From NCBI RefSeq assembly GCF_020382885.2, contig NC_058498.1, forward strand, positions 9,398,501 to 9,462,500: DNA of 64,000 nt, read 5' to 3'. Under the pieces are notes generated by a model. The model saw only the letters and a list, made by a program, of their open reading frames with translations. It was not told the origin of the DNA and made no database searches. Below, in pieces: positions 21,358 through 34,225 of the stretch. Position 1 is the first letter of the stretch; every line of letters starts with the position of its first letter. This DNA is from Scatophagus argus (Eukaryota > Chordata > Actinopteri > Scatophagidae). The position numbers were made by a program, and so were the translations under genes.

Positions 21358-22248
21358 GTGAGCGGAATGAATGTGGCTAGCTGAACCGCTATCTGCCGGT
21401 GAGCATCATCAACAGGGTGGATGCTAAGGGTTAGCATTGCTTTGATTACACCAACCTATCCAACGACTGGACTGTTTTATCTCTCGTGAAAGTAACGCTA
21501 CTGATTAGCACAGAACCGGCAGGTACATTTTAGGAGCTGGTTTAAACAAACGTACACAAGGGATGAAGATGAAGATAAAGCTAGCATGCTAGCCAAACGC
21601 CTGCTTGGAGATGCGTTGGCATACAGATTAACTTCAGCTAATGTTACAGCGATATAGTCAGTTAGACTCAGCGACACTGGAATTAAACAATAACACACAG
21701 TCATTTCGGTCCCTGGGTTAAAAAATATAAGTTGTAGACGGCGATATTTAACACCTTTGCAACATTATGTCACCATACATTATCACAACCAATAATGGAG
21801 AATCCACACTGTGTTTTGCAGCAGCTTAACGTTACGTTGTCACCTTATCTGACGTCAATTAGTCATCGATTGGGCTGTTGATGATCTCAGGACCTAATAG
21901 TTAATATAGCACGCAGGTAGACAGTACAACAAATTGGATAATCCTGGATAAATTGCTTTCCAGTGGTAACTATTAACTACTATACGGGAAATATTTTCTC
22001 AGGCTAGGTAACTCCAGTCTAGTTCATACAGTGAAGGGGGTTTTATTTGTTACGTTAGTTTTCTTATTGAGTCATTTCCAAGAACAAAATGATTGACCCA
22101 CATTGGTCCTATAAAGTGTGGTGTTGTTTGTTTCCTCTAATCTCTTCCAGGTAGTTTGCATTAACAGCACTATATGAGGTGTAGAGGCATAAATTAAAGC
22201 TAGTCCTGATCTATCTGGTTCTTAATCTTTCCTGTGCCTCCTGCTCAG

Positions 22249-22315
22249 AAACCATGACTTCATCCGCTGGCCTATGTGGGTCAGATTGGCATCACTTTTT
22301 GGTCTGCCGTCGTGA
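22249..22315 (+). other. Candidate exon downstream of the distal first exon
   Basis: A very strong acceptor (tttcctgtgcctcctgctcag) is followed by a frame that continues the 21357 exon in phase (AG|A) as R-NHDFIRWPMWVRLASLFGLPS and then stops. It could be the end of a short transcript or a cryptic site. No family similarity was recognised. Confidence 0.2.
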
Positions 22316-25300
22316 CTGTGGATGATCCAGCCTTGTTGAGATCTGGAGCTAACTGGACTGGCAGAAGCACATTAATGCACATTAAATACATTCACATTCT
22401 TTTAAACATGTGTACATATATTGTATTTCCTTCGGACCCCCCAGGGAAAACATGCACACACTTGGGACAAGAAAAGCCTATTTTTAGCTCCCTTGAGTTG
22501 ACCACAGGTGGTACATGGCGTTATATAAATGCTCGCTGTTTCTCACTGTCTGTACTCTTCGTCCCCTGTGCTTTGCCTTTCACTCTCCACCCCATAGATA
22601 GCCATTTGCTGGAGTACATGGGCCCTGCCAATCAGACGTGACCTTATGGTTATCAGCATAGCTGTATTATGTCTGTAGTGTATGGTATGTGGGCTGATTA
22701 TCTGTTTCCACAACACATACGTATGTATGCAAGTGTAGTGGCAGTGCTGGGCCTCAGTGAGCTAAGGCTCTGGCCGTGTAAATACAGCGTCCATAGCTAT
22801 TTCACTTCCTCTATCTTCTAGTCTGTGTCTTCATATGTACTTCATGTACTTATGAAGGTAAAAATGCTAAATAGAATAGCCAAGCAATTGAAGATGGCAA
22901 ATACACCACACTTCTTAACACTGAATGCCTACTCGCTAACTCATTGTTAGCTGCTCTGCATGCACGTTTGCAATGTATACAGTGGAAAAGTATGAATAGC
23001 TTGTTTCTAAAGGGAAGAACCTGGTATAGCTGTAAAGCTTGTTGAGATGGGGGAGCCTGGAATAGGCTGGGTGGGGCAGCTTTGCAGGCGTTCTGTTGGC
23101 TCTAGGAAGATGTTCCCAGGACAGAGCTTCCTTGCCGCTGTGGGCAGTGAAGACCGTGTAGGTCTAAATTATGAGATGTGCTCCTGGCGCAGAGGAAAAG
23201 CCCAAGTTAGAGGATGGAAACCACATCTGCAGGACTGTTTATCACTAAATGAAGGGTTTCGTGCTAACCAGCTGGTCATCGTTGACGTTCTGTGTTGCCC
23301 GTGTCGGGGGAACGCTAATGATCACTCTTCTGGCCTTGTCACAGAGCCAAGAAAAGAGCTCTATTCTTCTCAGCTGTTTCACCTTTTGGTGCTCACAGTA
23401 GCTTGATGGATTCCACCCTACAGTGGTTGCCATAGGTCAGTCTAAATTAAGACACATGAGGCTTTATGCAAGCTTATCTAAAAGTGTGAGTTAAAGCCTG
23501 TCTGTGTTCTGATTTGAATAGCAGAATAGCATTTGGCATGGTATGTTGCCGACAAAATGTCGTCTCTTTTGATCATAAAGCAGTTTTAATAGTGTCTAGT
23601 AACGAGTTTGTTTTTGACAAAAGGATGAACCCTCCTGCTCAATATTATTCAAGATAGTTAGAATTTTTAAAAGTCAAAACAAAAGCTTATAAAAGTTTTT
23701 CATGTGGCTATTCACGCATGGAGCCTGCTGTTCTAAAGAGCGAATTCTGCTGTAGATTTACCCCCCCCGGCTGCCACAACCACTACCACTCCTTGTAAAC
23801 AGTATAATGGCCTACTTTTTCTTTCAGCGGTTTTGAAAGTCAGGTGGATTTTTTTCAGCTACCGCCACCCCATCTTCCCTGCTCACATGCGTGGTCGCTG
23901 AAAGTAATGTGCGTTGGCTTGAAGAAAGACCCTCTGTCCCCGTGTTCAGCCAGCACGGAGGAAGTGGAGAGAGCTGCTGTGTGCACAAGGCCGCATGACT
24001 TCCCACCCAAACACATTCGCTCTTATTTTGTCACACTTGCACACAGATACACTCTCTGTTCCACTTGGCAGGCACACACACGCACACATGCAGTTTTCCT
24101 GCAGACTGAGCCCTGGCAGGGCGCCACAGGCTGCATGCCATTTTGCCATGACCACTGGCTCGCTTCTCTGCCTTTGCTGACTGTTCTATTGATGCTTACA
24201 CACATACATGCACAGACACATAAACCTTTTCAGTCCAGCCCATAATAATATTTTGGGTTCTGAATGGTTATGAATCAAACCTAGTTGTCATAAAGTGGAG
24301 CAAATTGATTTAAACCCTGCAGTTTTAATTATTTTGGCACACTGTGTTTTAACTTAACAATAAAGCACAGCTGCAACAGTCTGTTTTGCTTTGGACTAAA
24401 CTGGTTTTGATTGAAACATGATGAATCAGCAGGTTATAGAATAACAATTTTCCGTGGCTCTCCAGAAGATGGTGCTCTCACGCTATCTGGTTCTGCAGAT
24501 TGTCAGGTGATCTCAGAGAGATTACATGGGTGTAAAACATTTGTCAGCCTCACACGTGGACTGTGGTCTCATGTCTTTACAGCCACAGTGCTGGCTGCGG
24601 GAAAGCCTTGACATAAACATTCAGTACAGGAGCAATTTTGTCTTAAGGGCACTGGTGCTGAAGGCCAGCTTGCATATTGCTGACGTCTGCAGCAGGACCC
24701 CTGGGATCATCTGTCTCATCTCGGGACAGTGAATGAACGCATCATAACTCTGTACCCAGAGGAGTTTGTTTGCTGGAGAAATCAGTCCCTGTTTAATATA
24801 GCTTGGCAGTGAATATTCTTTGTTTAAAAGGTTTACAGCCTTAATAGAATACATTTTAAAGATGTTTTTTAAATCTTAAAGGGGCTGGTGTACGTCCTGT
24901 ATAATTTTCATTTGTGCAATTCAGTATCTTGGGACTGTTGCTCAAGCTTTTTGCAGCAACAATACATTTTGCTAAAGTTTTATAGCACAGTAAAAATATC
25001 CCATCAAAAAGTTATGTTAATCCTCAAGTGGTTATTGTTGTTAGTTGTCCAACTTGATGACGGGAAGAGCCTGTTTCAGTCGTGAGAACAGACCCTGCAC
25101 CTCCATATAAGTATTATGCAAGTCTTATCTGTAGATAAAATGGAGAATGACGATCACGTTGTCAAATTGTTCACGGAAAAAGCTCATACACATTCCGGTA
25201 TGTTGAATTTATTGTGTAAGATGAATGAGTAATTTTTCCCTGTGGTCCACTTGGCACCATTATGATTTTAGATATTCCCTCTGTTCACACTGTATTCAGT

Positions 25301-27998
25301 CAAGGTCTCACTGGCAGGGCTGAAAATAGCCAACTCTTAGGACACACTTCTCCTGCTTACATGGTTGTTTTTGGGGAGAGCTCCTGCTGTCTAGGCATCA
25401 TGCAGTGTTTAAGTAGCTTGCAAGATAATTGTTGTGTAAGCTTTGTGTTGTGGAATGTTTTGTACTTTCTCTGAAGAGATTTAGGAAGTGACCTTATGCA
25501 ATCAGGGGTCCCGGGTTTAAAGGATAAAAAGCAGTGGCCCATTGCCCCGTTGAACGTTGACATCATTGGATAGCCTGACGTTGAGAGTTTATGCTGGCGG
25601 TACACAGGACGAATGTGTAATCTGCACAGAGCGTGAGCTGTCATTAGCTTCAAGAGACCACATGGCTGTAGGTGGGATCAAACCTGTGCCATTCTGATTA
25701 TGGAAAAAGAATCAATTTAAAAACCAGCTGAATCTCAGCTTTTGTCCCGCTGCTCATCGGCAAAGATTTTACAGTGAAAACGTGGCAGGCAACGGGAGAG
25801 GTGAGGAGCGATAAATTAGTGCTAAATTAGGACTGAGGTCACAAGTGCGGCTGTATCAGTGTCGAGTTTCCTGTATGGTGATGTCATAGGTAGAAATAGA
25901 CCATCGACGAGCTGCAGCTCTCAGCTGAGGTCTGAAATAAACAAGGGTCTGCCACGTTCACAACACGCCACGTTCATTTATTGACCAATATATTGTAAGC
26001 TTTTCTCCATTTTTCTTTCAGTGAAACACAAATGTTCTGGTGTGTGATTACTTTATTTACAACACAAAAGAGTGTGAGCTAGCTATTGTCATGCACATTG
26101 CACTGGCTGCTTTTAAAGCCTCCTTGTTGTAAGTGAGAATAGGCTATTGAATGTTGTTCTTAGGCCTTCTAAACTGAGAATAACCTGGCAATGTTTCTCA
26201 CAACCCTGCATTTTCACCGTTTGGCACTTATGGTTATACACAGGCTAAGTCTGCTCCAGAAAGGACGAAGCTTAGGATGGCATTTTGGGCCTCCAAACAG
26301 TCCTTTTTGTCACTTTTCTTTCCCCTTTGCATTCTCGTTCTCTTTCCTGTAGTGTGTTTCTGGCACCATCTTTGTGTTACGTTCTTTCAAAGCGTTGCAG
26401 TAAAACAGACCTTTACACCCATTTTATGTGACTGTTGGTGTTCAGGGTCTAAGTGCAGAAGGTACAACCGCCATATACCCTCATTTGGCTGTCTTTACCA
26501 TTGGAGACTGCAGGCTTTTGTTGATCGTGGAAAGTGTGGAGGAGAATTTCTGTTCCTCATGGAGAGAGGGAAAGGCTTGTTGAACCAACAGGTTGCCGGG
26601 GCTGATTCTCATTGCTCTGAGGATCTGGGAAGGTAAGGGCAAAGCATAAGGTGCCAGGGCAAGCAAATGTATCCAGTTTCTAATCCAGACCAGTACTTCT
26701 CAGACAGTATCAGATAAGGCAGAGCCTGCGTTAATTAAAAAAAATATATAATAAAAATAAGGCTCCAGGCTCATGTCTGTGCTTTGAATAAGTTTATTTT
26801 TTTAAGAGCAAAAACTCACTTCCCTGAATAAGTTGAAATATTTTGTTTTCCTCAACGGGTCCTCTGTAAATGCATTCAGACCTGCTAGCATAGTAGTGGT
26901 CACTGATCCGAGCTAGTGATCACAGAGACTCTGTAATGGAGTGATTTTTGTCTTTCGTCCTAAGATAAAACTAGTACAAATCATGAAATTGATCAGATCT
27001 TAATGTGTAATCTATGACGCAGAACATATCATGTGAGGTTGCTGTTTGAGATGCAGTTTTTACGCCCTGAAGCAAAATGTACTGTGGAACGAGTTCAGAT
27101 GAAGTTTCCCATACAACTTCATGGATGTCTGTTTTAATCCTTTGCTGCAGAGTATTTGATATGCCTGTGCTTGGTTTGAAATGTCACACATGCTAGGCCA
27201 GCATTGATTTTTGTCAGGTATTATGATATAATGTTCCAACAAGGAAGCGTGTCAAAGGTCAGCGTCTAGCTATTACACACCCTTCTCAGGCAGGTTACCT
27301 CCTGCTTTGTAAATACCTTTTGATTATTAAGAAACGCCACTTCTGTGCGATACAAAGTTCATGTGCAGTGGGTATTTTTCTATATTGTAACTTTTCATTG
27401 TGTTTTAACACCGGTTATTTTGAGGTGCCTGTTCACCCTTTAAAGCTCTGGCCTTTAACATTTGTAAGCTATCGAGCTGGCTGAGTTGCCTCCATTGAGA
27501 CAGACGTGACATTTAATGTACTCAAACAAAGATGAATGATATTAGATTATTAGATTCTGTTCATTCATGCTCCTCTTTTCAAAAAGCAGTGTCGTCCTGC
27601 CAATATAAAGACAAAACGCGGTATTTCCTGGAACCTCAGCAAATGAGCGCTGAGTGAAAACAGACTGTCTATGTGTGTAGGAGCTTTGTCTGGGTCCAGT
27701 CATCAGAGTAATACGTGGACTCCGCTGTTAAACTTGACTTCATTGGTAACAAGCTTATGGCTTCTTGTGTTAAGGGAAGCAGCTTCAACCTGACCTTGTT
27801 GATAGTTACTGTTAGTCTTGAGTAAAGAGAGGAAGTTGTTGAGAAGTTCAAACAGTTGATAGGCTTTTGCTACTGCCTATATTTCCCTGCCACTTTAACC
27901 CCACTTCCTAGTAGAAGTGGGTCAGATGAGTATATTTGAACACAGACAAACGCGTGGTCAACAGTTCAGAGCTGTTAATGACATTGCATTGCCTTTGT

Positions 27999-28060
27999 TT
28001 AAATAGATAGATAGATACTTTATTGATCCTGAGGGAAATTCAAGAATTATTCCAGCCACA
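27999..28060 (-). repeat. Non-LTR retrotransposon-type 3' tail
   Basis: Read on the minus strand, the piece has 'gaatttccctcaggatc' running into 'aataaagtatctatctatc', the usual 3' end of a common fish LINE-type repeat whose family I cannot fix. The upstream body, if any, is short (to about 28140). Confidence 0.5.
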
Positions 28061-29255
28061 GTAGCTGAAATTCCCCAAAGTTTTCTAGCTGTTTTGGGTA
28101 TTTTATTTAAAACCACTCTACAGCTACAGTTAACATGCCACAATGAATGAACGTCACTTGTTTAAAAACTGAATCATCAAAAATGGCTTCAGCCTTTCAG
28201 GATACATCAAAAACCGTAAAACATCACTCGAATGGTTTTACAAGCACTTTCTGAATTGATGAGAGGTTACGTGTTCAGGAACCGTTTGATAAGCAGGAGT
28301 ATAAGCAGAGATAGGAATCCAGCTGGAGCTGCATTTCTTTTTCTTTCCTGTCTGTGTCTGACCTTCACCCCAATTACGCTGGTGACACCATAGAGAAATT
28401 GTTATAAGATGCTGTTACTAACTAATAAAAGGAAGTTGCACAAACTCTTTAATCAGGATTCTCATCTGGGGGAAAAAAGACTTAAGCAGTGTAGCACCCT
28501 ACATACGTATTAGTAATTAGTTTAATGTCACACTGCCATTTGTTGGAGTCTCCTTTTTTGTTTTTCTTCAGGTGTCTAACTTTTTCCAAAGAAGTTCTTT
28601 AAAAGTCTTCATTAAACTCGGGATGTATGTTGTGCTGTTGGATCTGCTAGGCGTGATTGCCTGAGGCCTGGTGCGTGTAATGAACCACTCCTACGTCGAA
28701 CAAGTATTTCACTTTCTCATTCACTCCTTTGGCTGTTTTTTGTTTTTTTGTTTTTTTTTAAAAAACGTCCATGATCCTCCTTTGTCGTGCCAGAACAGAT
28801 CTTGGCAAGACAGAATTGTCTTGTTGGATAACGTTTGCTGGTGGAGGATTTTATGGGATGGGTCTTGTTTCTTTTAACATGCCTGTGCCTGTGTGGAGCT
28901 CTTTTGACTGTGTATTTATGAGTGTGTGTGCTTGCTTGGCTCTGGGGGAGTGGTTAAGTTTGACGTCACACACTACGGAGTGTCACACCATTCTCGGCAC
29001 AAAGTGGCTTCCTCTTACTAACACATTCATACTGAAACACATCAACAGTTTTCTTCTGGCGGAATGTGGCAGCAGATCTTGACATAATTGGCACCGCACA
29101 TTTGAAACATAATCAGGACTGCAACAAACTTTTTCTTTTCATGCGTGTTGTCGACTTGGTGTCTTTTTATTTTCTGATTTTTTTCTTCTTTGATAGAGAG
29201 ATAATAGAGCATTTGGGTTTTTTTTTTTTTTTTTTCCACTCAATAAGAAAAGAAG

Positions 29256-32200
29256 ATGCCTACTGTCAGTAGGTACATGAGTTTTCGTTCATCAAAGCGA
29301 TTTAAACTGGTCAGGTAAGGTGGGCCCTGTCATTGCTTCTCTGTAGTAGTTGTGTCTTCTTTGTTTTTGTTTTTTCCCGTCGGAGCAGGAGGTTCAGCTC
29401 CAACAATCATCCTGTCTTGTGTAGGCTCATATTTGGCCTGTATTGTCAATTTTAATTTACAGTTTTAGAATTTGGTCTTCAAGTCTTTCAGTGAATTTGT
29501 GGCTTGATTGTCCTCGTTCAAGGACAGGCCATGTCCTTCTGAAGAGCATACTGACTGTAAATGTTGTAACCTTTATAACAGTTTTGGTTTTTCGCGTTCT
29601 ATTGAAATGGTTTATTTGCAGAGGACTGTCAGTTTTAGAGCTTCAACCCACTTTGATCAGCCCGTAAAGCACCAACAGACGTATGTCAATAAAACTTTCT
29701 GGAAGATGACATGGTTTCCCAGTCTCGTAAAGATAAGAGCAGTGTCTTCCGAAGGTCAGCACAGTCATAACAAAGCCTTTTAATTTGAGTAAATTTCTGT
29801 TTACTAGATTTAGTTAAGACCTCTAAACAATTATTGATAACTCACTGAATCCCGCACAGGAGATTGTGACTGGGACCTTGTCACAGTCTCTGAATGTACA
29901 GAAGCGAAGTGCTTCGTTAGTGGTGAAATTGCAGATAGTCCTGCTGGCAGTGTTCTCTGTGTAACTCATTCACATTTCACATGCCCGTTCTGTGTGCATA
30001 CAAGACAATGGTTTGTTGGTTTGATGTTGCAAAAAAAAAAAAAATACTAAAAAGAATTTCCCCCCTTTATCCAGCAGCTACCCAGTAGAGAGCAGCGGTG
30101 GCGGGCTGCCAGCTAAAGTGAAGAAAAGCAGGAGCAGCTTAGGCAAAAGCAGCATTAAGGTGGAGACGAGGAAAGCCTTGAGCTTGGAGGCGGCGCAGCT
30201 CGAGATCCAGCAACAGCACAAAACCCTCACGAGACAAACTGCTATCAGGTAGGACTGATGGGGGGGGGGGGGCATCTGAGAAAAATCTTATTACTCCATC
30301 AGTAAAAGAATCACAAATTGGATGTAGTGGAGACTGAAGAGCTATTCTGAATATGCATCACAAGACCTGACCCTGAGCTGCTGTTGAGTCGTGACACGCA
30401 CATGACTGCACAGCCGTTTGATGCTGGCCGTGTTTTCACATGATTCAACACAAAAAAAAAAAAAGTGTGAGGTAGATTCGTACGCCTGCCTACGTGTCAA
30501 GGAACAGCCCTCGCATTTTGGAACGGGCGTGAAGAACACTTTCAAACGTTACTTTTGCAATGGGACTTTTAATGCCGAATGTGTTGTTTTGCGCATGTTA
30601 ACATTTTCCGATAATGTCATTCTTGAGATGGATCAGACATCTAAGCTCTATGCTGTGCTTTTGTCACATAAAGTCTGAACATAGAGAGAGCAATGAAAAT
30701 ACAGAAAAGTCAACATGCACGCTACTTTGTGCATTCATGTAGTGTCTCTGTATCTTATCTGTAGCCTCTGTATTGACTCAAACTTGCCGACTTCCTAAAT
30801 TGACAGCTGTGCTTTTGGTCCCTGCAGGTCGCAGACGTTCGATGTTGACAGCAGAGGCTTTGAGAGGACGGAGGGCACTGGCACACAAAGTGTAAGTCCT
30901 CACGCAGACTTGATATGTGCAGCCTAATGGATGATGAAACAACAAGTCGTGTTTGCGTGTAAAGCCGACAGCCCCATTGTCTGCTCATCACTTCAAGTGT
31001 CCTGATTTTTCTTGCTTTAATCCTCTCTCTTTTAGAGTTTCATGAAGCACAACAAGACATTCCACCAGTTGTTTCCAGACATTCCTAAGAATGAGGACTT
31101 GATACATGGTAGGTAATAAAAACTGAGAGAGAGCAAATGAAGGACTTAATGAATGCACAACATAAAACTAAAAGTGTTTGTGCGTTTCGCCCAGCCTACA
31201 TCTGTGCCCTGCAGAAGGAAGTGCCCTACCACGGTCGACTGTACATCACTGACACACATGCCTGTTTCTACTCCTCCGTTCTACTCAAGGACACCAAGGT
31301 AGGCTGCAGTCCTGCCCTCGCTCCTCTTTCTTTATTACACTGTATTTTCTCATAATTCGTATGGTCAGATATCGAATGCTAGTCATGTACATTATATCTT
31401 TCTCTGGTTGTGATTGTTCCACGATAACAAATCTGACTTTTCCTCATTTATTCCGTCTGTCGCTGCGTGCTCTTGCAGGTAGTAATTCCGGTTTCCTGCA
31501 TCCACATAGTGAAGAAGCAGAACATGGCTTTGCTGGTTCCAAACGCCTTGTCAATTCGCACATCAGACGGAGACAAGGTCAGTTTCTCGCCTCCAGGGCC
31601 ACCTCTTTTTCAATAAACTCAATCAAGCCGTTCAGCCTTGCTCAATGACATTGAACTTTGCCTAAGATGTTATCTAGTCATTGACCTGCCAGCAAGGCGA
31701 TAGGCTAACTTTTTTTTTTTTCTTTTCTATTCCTTCTCTCGGTTTAGTACCTGTTTGTGTCAATGCGGAACAGAGAATCCTGTTTTCAGCTCCTGCGTTC
31801 ATTATGTCCTCAGATAGAGGTGAGTTGCTCGGGTCAAGTCTTACAGTGTCTTCAGATATGCCGAAGCTCTGCAGCTCTGTTTTTCGTTACAAAAACAGAG
31901 AATGACTTTGTTTCATGGTTTTAGCTGAGACTGGAAGTATTTCAGCAGCAGTGTAGATTTGCTCATTACAGAAACTGAAATTCGTATAAAAAAAACTGAG
32001 CTCCCACATATCTCCACTGAGTAAGAACGTGCACGCTATCATCTAAACATGTCCCTCTATTGCAGGACGGCAGCACTAATAGCAGCCCTGTGTTCTCCTC
32101 AGCTGAAAACAGCTTCGATAAGAGCAAACCTGTGGTAAGAGTCCTTTCCTCAGTGTTGCAAAGTTTAAAAACCCTCCCTCAAATAATATCCCATTTTTAC

Positions 32201-34225
32201 TAACAGGTAGACCACTTTATAATGATATTCCTTCCTCTCTGTTCTTGATAGAACACGAGCCAGTCCAGTCTGGATGACAGCTTCGACCAGCTTGATGGTT
32301 CTGAGTCGCAGGCTTTACAGGACCGGCCTCTGCATAGACCACACAGAGGTGAGAGGCCAACACCAATAGTTTTTAATCCTTTACATCAAGTCAACAGGAA
32401 ACCTACTTAATATAACAAATGTTACCTGTGCCCAAGAATCATTTTGTATGATGGAGAGACTGTAAAAAAAAATCTTCTTTTGCAGTTCAGGAATGCTAAT
32501 TGTCAGATGACTTCAGCCTCATTGATGGACAAAAAAATAAAAAAAGTGTTGACTGTTTTTGTGCCATTATCTGTTGTTCATGTAAAGTCCAGGGTCAAAT
32601 GACGGGCTGTTATTGATTTGTGTTTCCCCACTTCTCTTCTCGCATCAGAAACGGTGCCTAATGGGAACAGCTTGGCTTACAGGAGCCTGCACATGCAGCA
32701 GGACGATAGCTCGTCCTCGGAGGAGCTGTCAGTATCAGGTAAGATAAAGATTAGTCGCCAGCTAAGTCCTGGAAAACTCTTGATTGTGGTTGGCTAGTTT
32801 ATATACGAAAGTGGCTGGTGGATTAGATGACTGACCGCTATTTTAGGCTCTTTATGGGTTTACAATAAAAAAAAAAAAAAAAAGTGGTTTGTCTTTGATC
32901 CCCAGATGCATGGATGCTAGAAAATGTAAATTTAGAAAATTCCATTTTCATAGTTTCATTTTTCATCTGACTCTCAGTCATGTACAAAATACAAAAAGTA
33001 AAAAAAACAAACAAAAGCAGAAAACCTTGATATTCATGTCATGTTTACATTTGTCTTTCCAGGTTCAAGTGGATCGTGGGTTTGGAATGTGACAGAAAAG
33101 GCCAAGTCCCTGCTGGTTCAGAGAGAGGCCAGCACCCTCAACACTCTACTCTTCATTTACTTGATTTTGTGAGTAGCACTCCCTCTCTGGATTATGTTCT
33201 GCCTTCTCCTCGCTTCCGTCTTAATCCATTGCCTTATCTTTCTATGTTGTAATCGAAATCTACTTTTCACTTGAAGTCACACTCATTAAAGGAAGGGTTG
33301 AGGAATTTCACAAACCTGCTCCGGGAAAAAACAAACTAGATGATCTAGTAGGGTCTGATTACATAGCTGTGTTTTTGCAAACCAGTTTTTGTTTGCGTGT
33401 CCTTCTTGTAAACTGTATTTTAACCTATTAAATAAGCCAAGACCGAGTTGTTGGTTCACCCATGTACCTGCTAAAAGCTGATATAATTAACATGTATCAC
33501 AGTGAATGAATAGGCAATAAATCTGACATGTCATTTGTTTTTGTATCTTGCAGGGTTGTGCTGCTGCTGCTGTCCTCAGGGTACATCGGGTTACGTATCG
33601 TGGCTCTGGAGGAACAGCTGACATCCCTTGGGGCATTGCCTGAGTTCACCTTACAGAGCAGGTAAGAAGTCTTTCACTTTCTGTTCTCCATGGCTGTCTT
33701 CCTCTCAAAACCAAGCTGTGTCGATGCACCTTACGTGGTGGTTCAGTGAGCAGTTTCCATCTCCCCAGTAGAGCATTTCTGCCGTGCAACTGCACTGTTT
33801 CCATTTAAGACAAATCCACCTAATAAGTCAGAGCCCAGATGGACCGTTGGCTGTGGTACATTACTGCCACACGGTGGTCAGATTTGTATACTGCAAGACA
33901 GAGAAACAAATAGCAGAATGACTTCTTTCGATTATTCATGATTCCATATGACAAACTAATCCTCAGCCTCACAAGGATCTTGTGATAAATGTCTCATGAT
34001 TTACATACATACAGTTCGTCACCTCGCCACATGTTGTGGTCACGCTACGGTGTTTATTCTGCTGTATGATTGGCCTTATTCTCTCTCAAAGAAATGGTTC
34101 AAATGAATTTCTTTTAATAGGTGTTGCCCTGCTTTATTACTAGGTGTGTTATGTAGTTTTGTTTTAACATGCCGCTCTAAACTGGTTCCCTCTTTTGTTT
34201 TCACAGGTACCGCCAAGACACATAA
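29256..34225 (+). CDS. GRAM domain-containing membrane protein, GRAMD2 family (GRAMD2B/GRAMD3-like)
   Basis: Tail-anchored type of protein with a GRAM lipid-binding domain; GRAMD2 proteins act at ER-plasma membrane contacts. Exons: 29256-29314, 30075-30248, 30828-30891, 31036-31108, 31195-31298, 31479-31577, 31748-31819, 32066-32134, 32252-32348, 32649-32738, 33063-33168, 33554-33661, 34207-34225. Phases agree throughout, giving 377 aa. The GRAM domain (about 105-215) includes FHQLFPDIPKNEDLI, CALQKEVPYHGRLYI, DTKVVIPV and ALLVPNALSI. A Ser-rich linker follows (SSPVFSSAENSF, like GRAMD2B). The single TM segment (about 327-350, LLFIYLILVVLLLLSSGYIG) is followed by RIVALEEQLTSLG and a short tail. 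There is no VASt/ASTER domain, so it is not GRAMD1. The tail is short like GRAMD2A, while the domain wording is nearer GRAMD2B; orthology is left open. The start at 29256 follows an in-frame stop; the distal exon at 21161-21357 is an alternative. Exon 2 has a tandem acceptor (ccagcag). Confidence 0.85.
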
